Assembly: GCA_017591395.1 (NCBI GenBank)
Contig: WEDG01004629.1
Location: forward strand, 1 to 64,000
Length of the DNA: 64,000 nucleotides
Direction of reading: 5' to 3'
Origin: Schistocephalus solidus
Taxonomy: Eukaryota > Platyhelminthes > Cestoda > Diphyllobothriidea > Diphyllobothriidae
Within the stretch, counting starts at the first letter, position 1. Every line of letters begins with the position of its first letter. Shown here in pieces: positions 31,853 to 44,500 of the stretch. The translations under genes were made by a program, and so were the position numbers. Under the pieces are notes generated by a model. That model did no database searches. It worked only from the letters and a program-made list of their open reading frames with translations, and was not told the origin of the DNA.

Positions 31853-33467
31853 CTGGGGAAGGTTGCTTTGTTTGCGCCGATCCAGTATTCTATGACAGTT
31901 TTCTTTTTGAGATATTTGGCTGATAGAAAAGACGTTGTCATCAATATTGTCCTAGTTTTGACATCGTGCGCACCTAAGGAAGTTAGATGACGTTCCTTAC
32001 ATGACACGAGCGTGGCTTCGCGGTGGTTGTATCTTCAGGAACCCGCGGGTCACTGGACCAGTTGATAGCTGAACTCGAAGCGCCAAACAGGTCAGTTCAA
32101 CAGAATTGTATTTAATCTAACTGATGATCACTTTAATTTGCTCTACTGTGAGGTTTGTATCATAGCCTCATCTTGGAAATGGCGATGTGGTGATCCATCC
32201 AATTACCGGCTTCGCAAATTCCATTAGTTACCAGGGGATTCTGTCAATCTCACTTGCGGACGACAATGTATTCTAGCAACTGTCAAAGCCATGAGCACGA
32301 ATGCATCCACGTTGCCTTCTTACGTGACCGAAGGCGAAAGGGTGTGCTGATTAGAAGGAAGCGATGTTCCTTGCAGGATCACAGAAAAAAGAGACAGTTT
32401 TTCGTTACAACCGTGAGGTGATGAGCAGCTGATTCTCTTTGCAAGGCAGCCTGGTTTTTCTCGACGTGGTCTTTCAATTCGCTACGAACAACCAGTTTGT
32501 ACTTCTTTGGTACGGTCACCAGAAGTAAGAACAGGTCTTCGTAAAAGTTGTTCCTCGTCTCTTCAGCGTTGACCTTTGCGGAAGCCTACTAACTGATTAT
32601 GATATTTGTGGTGAATATGGTCCCTGGAGAGGGAACAACGATCAGTCGTTGATACCCCGTGGCAGATATAACAGTCATCAAAAAACGTCGATTTGGTTGG
32701 CAAAGTCAACGTCACTCCAGATGGCGTATTCAGCGCCCAGACACTCCAGCTGACTTTTTCTGGAAGATTAGGTCTGCCTACGAGCAGTGATTTTCACCGT
32801 GTATTGCATCAGTTCTCGTGCGATTGGCCTTGGTCTCAGTTCCAGTAGACAGCTCCTGAAATTGTCTAAAAGATTACCAAAATTTGAAGCTGTTAGATCG
32901 AGTTGACTAATCTCGGCAGCTTTTGGGGCATAACATGCAGATTGGGATGAAATTTTGTTTGTGTGATTGTTTTAACCATGTGTGGTGTATCTACGTGGGG
33001 AGTTTAGCATTTTTGTCCCTAAATAGGGCAGCTGAAACAAGTGACACGGCTGCCAAACACCAATTTGTGTCATGATTTGTTTTAGAGGAAGAACAACTTG
33101 CGTCATCGCATATTGCCTTCCCTGTCTGTCTTTTCAGCGTGGGAGGGGGAGAGCAGCAGAATTACCTTAAGTGTGGACATAAAACACTGGATACCCCCAC
33201 CTGATTCAGCCCCCCTAATGAGGTGTTTACCGGTGTGTAACTATCAAACAGGGCCTAGATTTGAAAACGCATAGGTAAGACGTGGGTGCAAGTTAAGAGC
33301 CACCAGATTCACAACTCTAACCCACATACCCCTGTTACGAAAAAGTACCCCACGCACAAAGCGGCCTCATAGGCCATCTTAAGATTAAAGACAGCAGCAG
33401 CCCACTAGCATCACATTTTAACATTTAAAAAATATATACTTTCACCCCTTCTTTAACCGTTGCTACC

Positions 33468-34230
33468 ATGACCTCCTCCAGAAAGGGTTGTCACACCCCT
33501 GAAGCCCTGCCAACTTCGATCACCAACACCATCTTGTCGGCCAAAATTTGCGTTCAGAATGGTGATGAACCAAAAACACTAGCACATTTCCCAATCCCAC
33601 CATTGATGAAAAGGACTTCCAACGCCCTGTCACCAGCGGAACATGACTCGGAACCCAAACGTTCACTCCCTACATCTGCCTTCCACTGCTGAATTACTCA
33701 CGCAGATTACCTCGCCGCTTGGTAATATTCGGACACAGTCGCATCCACAAAAGTGGAATTCATCGCGACAACGACACGCCAAGTACACACTGCATACTTG
33801 ACAACTTTTCTGTCTCCGGCGCTAAAAGCTTCCCACTTACCCACCTGACCACCACTATTAGCCTCACGACCACAATCAGCTCCATAACATTCTACGTACC
33901 CTGTCTCACTGCCAGAGCACATGCAAACCACACATCAGCCTGTTCAGCCGCTTGCAAATCGATCGCACAGCGACTAAAGAACCAGTACCAGGAATACTAG
34001 CATACACCCACCACATCCAACTCAGCTGTTTGTCGTACCCTCGCACCTTCAGTCACCAGATTGTCGTACATGGCCACATGCGCCTTCCTGCAAACTTTGG
34101 TAGCACATTACCAAATATCTCCTCACCAGCACCACGTCAAACAGCACACAAACGGCACACACGCAAAGCACAATCAAGTGGTAAGTGTGTTATCCGGCTC
34201 CTTCTCCATATAGCTGGTCTGCTACATGTG
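33468..34230 (+). pseudogene. Zinc-finger tail of the RTE-like element, degraded
   Basis: The 33952-34263 ORF carries THHIQLSCLSYPRTFSHQIV then VHGHMRLPANF, a zinc-finger unit of the same type as LNCPHCPRTCTHCMDLLGHM at 61.1 kb but with the second Cys replaced by Tyr. The preceding PVPGILAYTH matches the family's EPVPGAPTYTH linker. Upstream (33468-33692) is a Ser/Pro-rich stretch, the usual spacer. No RT precedes it on this strand, so it is a truncated copy lying head to head with the 30.5-32.95 kb copy. Confidence 0.6.
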
Positions 34231-35060
34231 TGGGCCAACATTGTGACGATCACGGTGTGCTAAAAGCTATGGCTTGGAAGGTTGCAAGCTTACTAAATAA
34301 CTCGGAACTACTAGTAAATCCAGTGTTTGTTTGTTTGGCTTGGCCAAATGGTGGATTGAGAGTCAGGCTGCAGTTGGTGCTTCTTAACGCGACTTCCAAC
34401 ACTCATACACATGTGTGCCCCATGCCAGCCATCCCCTTTGTGTGTAATTTTAGCGCTAGTATTAAGGGGGCTAGGTCGTATACGTGGAACGTGCAGAAGA
34501 GCCAGACACTGCATATATTTCCCGCAACAGACAACTGACCGACTCAGACAGTGGCTAAGGCCTGTGAATTGGAAAAGAGAGTGCGTTTGAAAGCTCAGTG
34601 CATATTTTTCAATAAAAATAATCTAACGCACTTGAAACTATCACATTGCGCTAAGAGCCGTCGCTTTGAAGATCTCCAACTGACGGGATACTTCAGATTG
34701 CATGGTCAGTCAATTATGTTTATTTGTGGAGTGGCCGACTGGTCAAATGAGAGTCAGGCTGCAATGGATCTTGAATATTGTGGCCTCTTTGACATCCGCA
34801 TCCAATGGGATCCAACCAGGTGTGTCGGGTACTTTGGGGGCTGATCAATCCACGCCAGCCAACTGCCCACTCTTCCTTCGTCGGTTTTCTTGACACGGTC
34901 ACGACACCGGATACAGGTGGAGAAGTAGGAAAGAGTGCGTTACATAAAGTGCAAGTCTCTTATCATTGTTAACTAATTCATGCGCACGTTATCATTCCCG
35001 TGTTAAAATCTTGTATGGCACACGGTTGAGCTCATCTGAATCGATCGTCGACGTCTCTCT
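34231..35060 (+). repeat. 3' region of the RTE/zinc-finger element
   Basis: Follows the zinc-finger piece directly, in the same order as at 60.96-60.4 kb (ggctccttctccatatagct, then tggcttggaaggttgc). Two units are visible at about 390-base spacing: gagagtcaggctgcagttgg near 34359 and gagagtcaggctgcaatgga near 34749. The end has the tgcgcacgttatcattcccg form of the gcgcaagtcaccgtccctgc block. Confidence 0.7.
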
Positions 35061-35349
35061 TATCTACATGGTAGCATTGAAGATTTATATTCGAGGCAAT
35101 GCAATTCTTAAGTGCAAGTTTGTGTACACTGATGGCTAAGCTGTTGCCTATAAATTAATTGGCAAATTAAATTAGTCAACAAATCCGTTTTCTGGTTGAA
35201 TTCATCCATATATTTTTGCAAATTATTGAATCATTTGTATTGAGCCGACTAACGTTAACTGATAATGTGTGTGATTTGGGAGACAAGCCAAAACGAAATA
35301 TAATATTTATAATATGTCATAACTTAAGAGGGCGATTATTTTTGATTTT

Positions 35350-35538
35350 GTGGATGCTTGTCAAGTTACGCTAGTCAGAAGTTGCGTGTCTAATTTTCAT
35401 AACAGCCTAACACAAGTCCGTCGCCTTGAACCATTCTTCAACAACTTTCCAAGAAAAGTGTCCTTTTGGGCACTTGATGCGCAGGCAAAGCTGCCTTTTG
35501 TGTATATTTTAGTCTTTTGTTGGCACAGGTAACACATT
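35350..35538 (+). other. Doubtful exon-like ORF (possible NRF-6-type block)
   Basis: An open frame ends WHR at a good donor (gcacag then gtaaca). It contains FWALDAQAKLP, which is reminiscent of the W-A-L-...-D-A-x-x-K-x-P block at the start of NRF-6/acyltransferase-3 proteins, with a Cys 30 residues before it. The match lacks about three residues, there is no strong acceptor upstream and no partner exons were found. Chance is a real possibility. Confidence 0.2.
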
Positions 35539-35559
35539 TGACAGCCTTGTTCCTAGTCA

Positions 35560-38500
35560 CGCCAAATGGAAATACCTCGGTTACTTTAAAGGTAATAATA
35601 AAACGTCCATTATATGATTTCCGCTGCGCAGACTTAGTAGGGCAATAACCAACTAGGGGAAAGGCACTCTTTCGTCAAAAGTTAGTCAGCATATCCTGAA
35701 AATACAAGGAGCTTAATAGAAAAAGCGTACTTTTATTTGGAGGCTGTTAATGGTAGGTCAACTAAGAGTAACATGGAGACCATCTTACTGTTCTATAACA
35801 CTTAATTGAAAACCCCTGAGCAAATATCACGCATGTGTGTAAGAAGTTCACGGGGCATATTCGGATTATATGCATCGAAGGAAGGAATCCAGATAGCTCC
35901 GTATCGTAGCACCCATAATTTCAGCACAAACATTATAAGAAATAGCGTCCCATATTTCGTTTGTGTCTGAGAGGGCCTAACCTATCTTGAGGGAATCGTC
36001 CTCATATCCTCCAGTTAAATAATTTTTCTTAAATGCCAAGAATTTTTATTTTGCGCAGCTGGTATTGCTTTAGAGGTAGTGTCGAGAAAATTACCGAAAT
36101 CACTACGATCGGCATCTCCTTCAGAGTAAGAGTGAAGTTCATGAAACTCAAGTACGAGGAATGTTCTCGATAAGATTCCTATTTAAAACCCTTTAATCTA
36201 TTGAACGCCCCACGGAACTGTACTTTAATTCCCTTTATAGGAAACGATGTTGCTTGCAGCATAGTTCGACCATGTATACGAGCCCGATGTGTCTTAAAAC
36301 AACATTAGGGGGTTCTCCTCCTGTACCTCACTGACCATTTTGCACTAAACACTTATACAAGGCTACAGGAAAGCCAGCTAGTCCTGTGCACAAGTTTTTG
36401 CAAATCAGTTCACATGCTCGATCCAGTTGGCTAACAACGGTATCGTCTTAAAATTTAAACCGTGCAGAAACTGTTATGATGACTAGAGCGTCCCGTATAT
36501 TGTCAAACTTTGAAGTGTCAGTGGGTGATACTACTGTCAACCAAGACTATAGGCGTTTGGACCAAAATCTTACCTTCTGGGATTCACCTTCCTCTATATC
36601 GCTAATGCCATGATCGGCGCATTAAGCTTTGTCCTTCACCTTCCTTTCTACCTGGATACCTACTATAACCTTTGTTAGCAGTGAGCATTCAAAAAATTTT
36701 TGATAGCCTCTGAGCCGACATTTATATTTCCTTTGCTGGCGGTTGTGAGGAGCATGATTTGTGTACTTTAAAAGGAAATTGAATTTGTACTTTACTGTCT
36801 AAAACTTTCTATTACAATTGCCGAGGAATTAAAACATCACTAGTTGTCACCATGAGGGTTAACCTTAAAGTCACCTGGTTTATTGCGACAAAGATACCTA
36901 TCGAAAACTGTCCAGTTTTGAAACATGCCGGGGGAAATGAAAGCAAATGCGACTTGACCATGCCTGTCACTTCGCCTTACTTAAACTTTATCTTTTTCAC
37001 TGTTTCACAAACGTGCTTTTTAAACTTTATATATGCTAAGTCATCAGTAGAATGCGAAACTTGATAAGATGTAATCAATAGTTACTTTGAGGACTCCTGC
37101 AAGAGGAATTTCTGTTTAAGGCTGAAAGAGCTTTTATCAACTGCAATCAAATAACTCAAACTTTCTTGGAGTTATTTTTAGCGAGCTTTTTAGGCATTTG
37201 TCAGTTTGTACATCTGAGGATGTATGTTAGGAGAAAAGTGGAACTTTAAAGTTGTGAAGCCATCAGGAAATGAATGATGCGTGAAGTAGGTCAAATCCAG
37301 TAACGACACAAACTTGACGAAGGTTAGAAAGAAGCTTCAAAAGAACGTTCAGAGGAAGGCGGTTTTTGCTGTCAGGCATAAAAACCAATTAAGGCACAAC
37401 AGTGATTAACAGGAAGATAGTGACAACGAACACTTTCACAGGACATGCCCACCGAATGTGTATCATAGCAAGACAGTCGCACTTATCTTTCTGCTAATTT
37501 GTTCCAAGCTTCGGTTATACTACCGGGAACCTCGATTAACTTCACATCAAAACGCAAACAACAGTGATTCTGATATTTACGCCATTTAAACGACTTATTT
37601 TTAGACTAGTAAAAGCCTCTGAGCGTACCTGTTTCTATTTAAAAATGTTTTAATTGGTCTCTCCTGATGCACACTTCTGCTGCCCAAAAATTAACTGTCA
37701 AGCTTTGCCAGTTGTTTATGGCATGATGGTGACTTGGTGAAAATGCCATAGGGTTGCATCAGAAGCTATGGTAATGGTGTATTTACTATTAAATTTCCAT
37801 AGCTTCCGGTGTTCATCGAATACTGATGAATACTGATGAAGTTCCTCTACATATTTTAAACAACACTACGCAAGTGTATAGAAGATTTCATCTAAAGATC
37901 GATTTCTTCTTTCTGGTAAAAAAAAACGTGTAAGTCCTTTGTGGATGGATATCCCAGAGGACTCGATTATGTGACTCCTAATAAATGTGCTTATACAGCA
38001 TATGTGGCAGTCGGCCAGGCTGCGTAAGTAACCAGTTTCGTTGGGGTTATTTACTCAGCACTTTGAAATATTTTCTGCAAAATTCTGGTGGCAATGAAGT
38101 GTTGTGCTATAACGTCTACGCTAATTGGTACTCAATGCTTTGTTGAGTTTGATGTTTTTTATTATGATCAAAGTTAAAAATAGAAAAGCTCACTTGCTTT
38201 TTATAATAAGTTGCATTTACCTATAGGTACTATGCATTTAGCAAAGAAACTTGTACACGTTGAGGCACTGTTCGGTCCTTACGTTGTTCTACGAAAAGGG
38301 ACGAATTAGCCTGTTCTTATCTAGACAATTCCTTGATAATCGGCAGCAAGCTAGAGATTTGCCACTCCTCGTTTTTTTTTATCCTGCCGTGTCCTAAGGT
38401 TCTTTAAAGTTTTGACGATCATGAGAGGTGTAACTTGCATCCACTTACAAGGTACTAATGGAGCACTAGTTGTTGAGTGTTAGTGGCCGAAGGGAAACAT

Positions 38501-41500
38501 TTACTTCGTTTATCATGGACGTCTTAGAGCTGCAAATTCAAATGCATTTCTCAAACAATAAAAAGGGATTTTGAGTACAAACTCTGGTTCTAAGTGGTAA
38601 GCAGCACAGAGTTTTGCAAATACTTTAACGAACAAATTGAGAACGATCTAGTTGTGTAGTTAGGGCAAACAGGTGCTCGTACCTTTATCTTAAGTTTGAC
38701 ATATTTGGGCACTAAAATATCCTCTAGAAACTAAATGCTTAGCTCTAAGCGCACAAGATATTAATCATTTTGGCAAATATGAGACAATAACTCAGTTTCG
38801 CCAAGCCACGCATAACACACGCTGGCGAATTTGTCAATAAAGGGTACAGAAATATACTTTAGCTCCGTGGGCGTCACCAGCGTAACTATAGCGGCAAAAA
38901 ATATTATCGTTGAATTTCAAAACAGGTGATAAACCCCCAGGTAGTTGATGTTCTGAAATAAAGGAGTAACCTTACACATTTCTCGCACATATTTAACTGC
39001 AATCCGCAAGCAAATCTTTGCTGTGATGACCAAAGAGGCTGGTTTAACCTCTTTTGCTATTAAAATACTCTTGAATTTTGGAAATCAGCCAAAATACTCA
39101 TAATAAAATTTTATTTGAAAGTTTCCTTAGGCAAAATATCAACTCCTGTTTTCACATTTTCGTATTTTTAACCGTTCACCGTTCTTTCACAGGTCGTACC
39201 CTGTTTCCTCTAATCATTTCGTATATTCTAACCAGTCAAATACAGAAAGGTCACATGTGTAAACTTTTGAATATGTATCACGAGGGATGTCGATTGCGCA
39301 GTTTAAGCGAAAATTCCAAGGGGCTACCAAACTATTTAACTCACTCGATTATTTTTGGAAATTTTATTCTTAAAACGAAAATATGCTAACTTCTTTTTTG
39401 TGGAAAATACCAAAATGCTTCCACGAGTCTTATGAAAGAAGTTAAACCAGTATCGCTTTCGTAGGTAAGGCAATTAAAATTATTCCTATGTAGAAAGATC
39501 GATAAATTTCAAATGTTTTTTGTGCTGTGACTGCACCAATGAAAAAATACAAATATGGCATTTACACCACACTAACATTTATGCGATATGATGGATGGGC
39601 ATAGAATGGATGGGCTTTGAATAAGAATAAACATTAACCCTACAATGTGAAAGAGAGCATTTTCAAATGCATATAATGGTTCATGTTGAAAAGAGATGGC
39701 CGTTTTCATAATGAATAAGTAGATAAGCATCAAACTTTGTGGCGGGTAAATAATTATCATTAAATTGGTAACTATTACATCTAGAGTTTGCTATGGGAAA
39801 CCTCTGAGCCCAAAAGAAAACGCACATGATCAGAGGCAGTTAATATCCTATCCACTTACTTACCATATGTCAACAATGCGATTCATACAGGAGTACGAAA
39901 CGCCCATGTTTACAGGCCATTATTGTTCTTAAAAGAGGAAAAACGCAAAAATATAATAAAATAACGTGAATTATTTTGTAAAGTAAAAGCCCGTAACTTC
40001 TCAATGTGTACTATGCTGAAGCTGATTGCCTCTTCGCAGCATCCTAGTAATGTAATTTCAGTTTCCATTAAAGGTTACGGGGCAAAGCTAGGTGATCATT
40101 TGTTTTGCTGAAACCGCAGGAGGATCTTTAAAAATAAAATATCTTGGTGTCCCATCGATAATGGTTCCGTTTTATAGAAGATTTAGGCAGATTTGAATTT
40201 TTCTGGCTTCTGTGTTTTGTAAAAAAACGGAATACATCTTTGAAAGTTAGAAAATTAAAGCAGCGAATTTTTTGAAGGCAGGCGGAGCTTGCCGTACTTT
40301 AGCGTACACTTTCATTGTAATTCATTAAATTTACAACTGAAATTCTGGATTAAGTAAAGGCTACTAGATATTATTTTCCACAAGCTCATATAGGTAAACA
40401 ATGACGCAAATAACATTAAATAAACGCATAAGATAATCTTATACAAAATGAATTATAAGATAGAGTGGCGTGAAGTCTTGTCATTTTAAACAAAAACGGA
40501 TTTTAAAACAGCTGCTTTACCTATTATGTGCTTCATGATATCACTTCATGGAATACGCTTAGCCATTTTGGTCAATCTATTTTACCCTAGAATTACATTG
40601 TAATGCATTTTAATAAAAAAGTAACATTTACCTTTCTGGGCATATGACTCAAGTTTAATTTAGAAATCTGCACCACAGATATGACACTAAAATGCATTTG
40701 TGCTCATCCAAAAATTAGTATTGCCAGTTTATTGATTCCATTTTCAGAGCTGAATATTAATTCATTTGTAGAAGTCAAATCAACTTCAATGGACTAACCG
40801 CGAAGATTCAAATTCTGCCAACAAGCCGTACTATGTAGTTAACCGTCCTCAAATCCTATGAATATTGGACACCTCGTTGCCTGAGACTATCAGGATGTGG
40901 CCATGCCAGGAGCAGGGCAAACTATACTGCTCCAGAGTATGAATATCATGAGCTTATCCCACTAAACGTCTCTCGGCTCAAATTATTTGTATCCACCTTT
41001 CCACGAAAAATGAACCGAACTATGGAGCAGAATTTTGTGAAACTTTGCATACTAATTTTTGAGGAAATTAAAAAGCTTAAACAATTTCAGAACAGTTAGC
41101 ATCCTTTGATGTAAAAAACCCAAATGGAGTGTCCCTTTGGGGGAAATTTGAATAAAGTTCATTGTGAGCAATAAACTTTCTAAGTTGCTTTGTAAAAGTT
41201 ACATATTTACCGTTACTTTTAAATAGCTACAACTAAAATTGAAGTGCGCACACTTACTTAAAAACACATATTCAAATTCGCGCTCTCTTTGGAGTTTTTC
41301 GGCAGAAAAATATCCCAGAAAGGACAACGAGCAGGCGACAATTTCAAGTGTTTTACTGTCTTGGGAAATTTTGATGCAAGCCGCATTGATAGTACAAAGA
41401 CGGGCGGCTCATCGCGTAATTTTGAAAAGCGCTTTAAAATCACGTAAATAAACCGGAAACATTTTGGCTCACGCTGATAGATAATGCACGGGAATGGGTT

Positions 41501-44500
41501 AAGTTTTGGAAGAACGAAGCACTAAAAGCTGAAATTATGATGGGTTTGGTTACGATTCTCCCATTTGATACTCTCTTTTTGGCCTATCCGCAAAACTGGG
41601 CTGGAAAAAGGCACCAGTCTGGAAAAGTTGCACAGCAGAATTATTGCTGTCACCCGCAGCCAGAAGTAGGGTAGACTTAGTGAGCAATAGAAAATCACAC
41701 AGGTAGCTAAGGAGCTGATGAAGCATACTTATAAGCATACATCCCAACGCTTATAACTTACGTGCGTAGACGGATGTACGTTCCGTGCTGTTCAAAGCCA
41801 TCTCCATAAAGACTAATTATACAATTTTTAAGTGGAATTTGCTTCTAGCTGACTAAATATCATAAGAAGAATTGGCTTCCTTAAATGAATTATCTTGGAG
41901 CACTCATTCTTCTGGAAAACGGGGTCAGAATCTAAAGCATAGGTGGTACAAGAATGTCTTATTTTTCCAGGTTTTTTTTTAAGTAGTACGGGATACAATC
42001 GAATAGCTTAAGGGAATTTTTCTCGTGAATTACTTATTTCTCAGAAGTCAAATAGCTTAAACACCTTATGGAACTGCATTACTTAATTGAGTATTATTGC
42101 TGTTTGAATGGAGTGGCTGAATGTCCGAGCAATCCGACTACGCGTGCTACGTACGTATGACCTGATCCGATGACAAGAAACACATTTTTCCCAAAAAAAC
42201 AAAACCTTTATTGACTAGGATCCCATCTTTGTGTCAGTACTATAGAGGGCACCTTCAAAAACAGTCATTAACCTTGAAACCTAACATTAGAGAACGAGAT
42301 TATACCGTCGGTTAGCAACTTCCAAACGACGAATGGAGGATTTCGTAGTAGTTTCAAAGCAGGGCTGATTGGTTCTATTGAGTCATGTGCTGAAATGGCG
42401 TGCGGACGAGCTCCCCAGAATCTACATCCCTCCCACTATTTTCTCTTATGGACTAGTCCGTTGCCTGACCTGGTCAACCATTGGATGCTGGGAATTGGGC
42501 GCCATTAACCCGTCTACTTGTGCTACACATGAACGGATCCCTGCACTATACACGAGGTCTTCAGGAATAAAGAAATAGAACTTTTGTACCTTGCAAGCTT
42601 AAATGTGCAGTAATAAATCTACGGAAGTACGCAGGAGCATGAATACTGAGACAGACTGATAGTGTTATAAAGATGACTTGGGTTTCAGGGGCAGCAGAAA
42701 GGTTAAGTACGTTTATAAACACAATGTCTTACTTCATGCTGCACGATCATTTCGTTAAAAAGAGATCAAACCACACTAACAGTTGAATCACAGATATAAA
42801 TCTGGTTGGTCTAAAGTATGTGGGAAACTTACTAGATGACTGCTTTAAAAGTTTAATTTAAAATTTGTATTTTTGATTAGGCGTTAAACCTTTTGTGCAA
42901 AGTTACTTATAACCAATTTGAAACACAAAAAAATAAGCTGACTATTCTTAAAGGGCTGGCTGCGGATTCCTCATGAATATGTGGGACAGAATAATGTGCG
43001 TCAAAAATCGGTACGATTTGTTTCATAAAGGAGTCTTGGGCAAATTGTCAACTATGATAATAGCCGGTAAAAATACTAAGTGAAGTCAATCGTTAGTTGC
43101 ATGATTTAAATCCCTTGCAAAATAATAAAAAGAAGAACCTACTTCCTCTGAAGTTTTATTTTCATGCTCAAAGCCATCATCAAGGACAGTGTTCTTGACG
43201 GGGACCATACCTTCAGAGTTTTATACCTGTTTTAGGCCACGGAAATAATGACCTATATTAAATTATCAGACCAACGTTTTGCGTTCAGTGGACCTAGAAC
43301 GACAACTGTCCAACGAACCAGCTCCTTTGGATTGCAGCCGCAATAAGCTGCGGTCTTAATACATCCTGTTGAGTCCGATCAGGTTCGCGACTTAAACTAA
43401 ACAGTTGGGTGGGAAGAGTGATCACAAAATATTGGGATGTAAACGCAAAAGCGGTTAAGCAGGGCAACTCGTCACGCTAGATTGCACACGAAGATTAAGG
43501 TGCTGAGCGAGTTTTTGAGTCAAAAGTATGTCACTCCTCTTTTGTCGGCCTTGCGACAGATCGTTCGATTTTTTGCGGTAAGCATACTCAATGGCTACCC
43601 TTCGAATGCCCAACGATTGCCAACTTTTGCTACACCGGGCTGGAGCCCATTGGTCCTCATTCCGATAATGCTTGCCTTTTGATCTTCAATTTCTTGGTCA
43701 GATTTGATAAACCTGATTCTGCCATTAAAAACGCAGTCGGTATTACGTAGATAACCACAGACAATATGCTCTTTGTGATTTCTACAAGTAGCTATATGTA
43801 ATTAATATAAATTTCTCCAATGAAATTTCAGATACATATTTGACTCATATCCACTACTGGTTTAATTTTGTTTATATTTTGTTGTTTCCTTTAAGTTACC
43901 ACCTAGAAAATCGAACTTAAGAGTTAAGTACCTGAATATTTTATTTTTGCTTTCTCATTGAAACCTCCACTGCTGATGACAAAATCCACAGGTATTTCTT
44001 TTTTTGCACGCCTAGTATTCAACATTAATCAAAGTGGATCCTTTATGAACCTAAGGGATTCTTCTATTCCTTTTGCCTTTTGCTCGTTTACATTCCATTT
44101 TCTTCTACATTTGACGTGTCTGATCTAGTTCTGTCGTTATTCCACCGTTTTAACTACAGTAGACACAGTTTGTGTTCTGCAATCAATCTTAAACACTGGA
44201 GAGCAAAATATGTTCCGCATTTCACGCTTCTCTGGTTTATGCAAGCAAGATCAAAAACAATATCTTAATTTTTATAAAAAGGCTCTATCTCATATACAGG
44301 AGTTACGCCTTAGCCAAGATTTGCTTAACTGTATCGCTGCTGTTGGCAGTTGGCTGGCCTTTTAAGTTCGTTTACTTTGCAACGATTTGAACAAGGCAAT
44401 TATCTTCATAATCACGTTTTGGAGGTTTTACTGGCTTCTCTGTCTTCTTCAAATATACAAAAATGTAGCAGTTTGCGGGGGGTAGAAGTAGATATTTAAA

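Larger units (their letters stand above)
30540..32950 (-). mobile_element. RTE-like LINE (zinc-finger family), heavily mutated copy
   Basis: Minus-strand reading through many stops gives endonuclease pieces near 32.9-32.1 kb (FYEDLFLLLVTVPKKYKLVV at about 32550-32490, DHHIAISKMRL at about 32190-32160), the linker YVDRNGIKTLFNYIKFIYGP (31852-31637), RT blocks near 31.5-31.2 kb, and the palm and thumb (31079-30840) with DGIKKHVTEKGN and LCDEQPRIHIAYW, then FADY in place of FADD. The same blocks occur in the 60.4-63.6 kb copy and in RTE-type tapeworm elements I remember. No ORF of real length remains. Confidence 0.75.
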
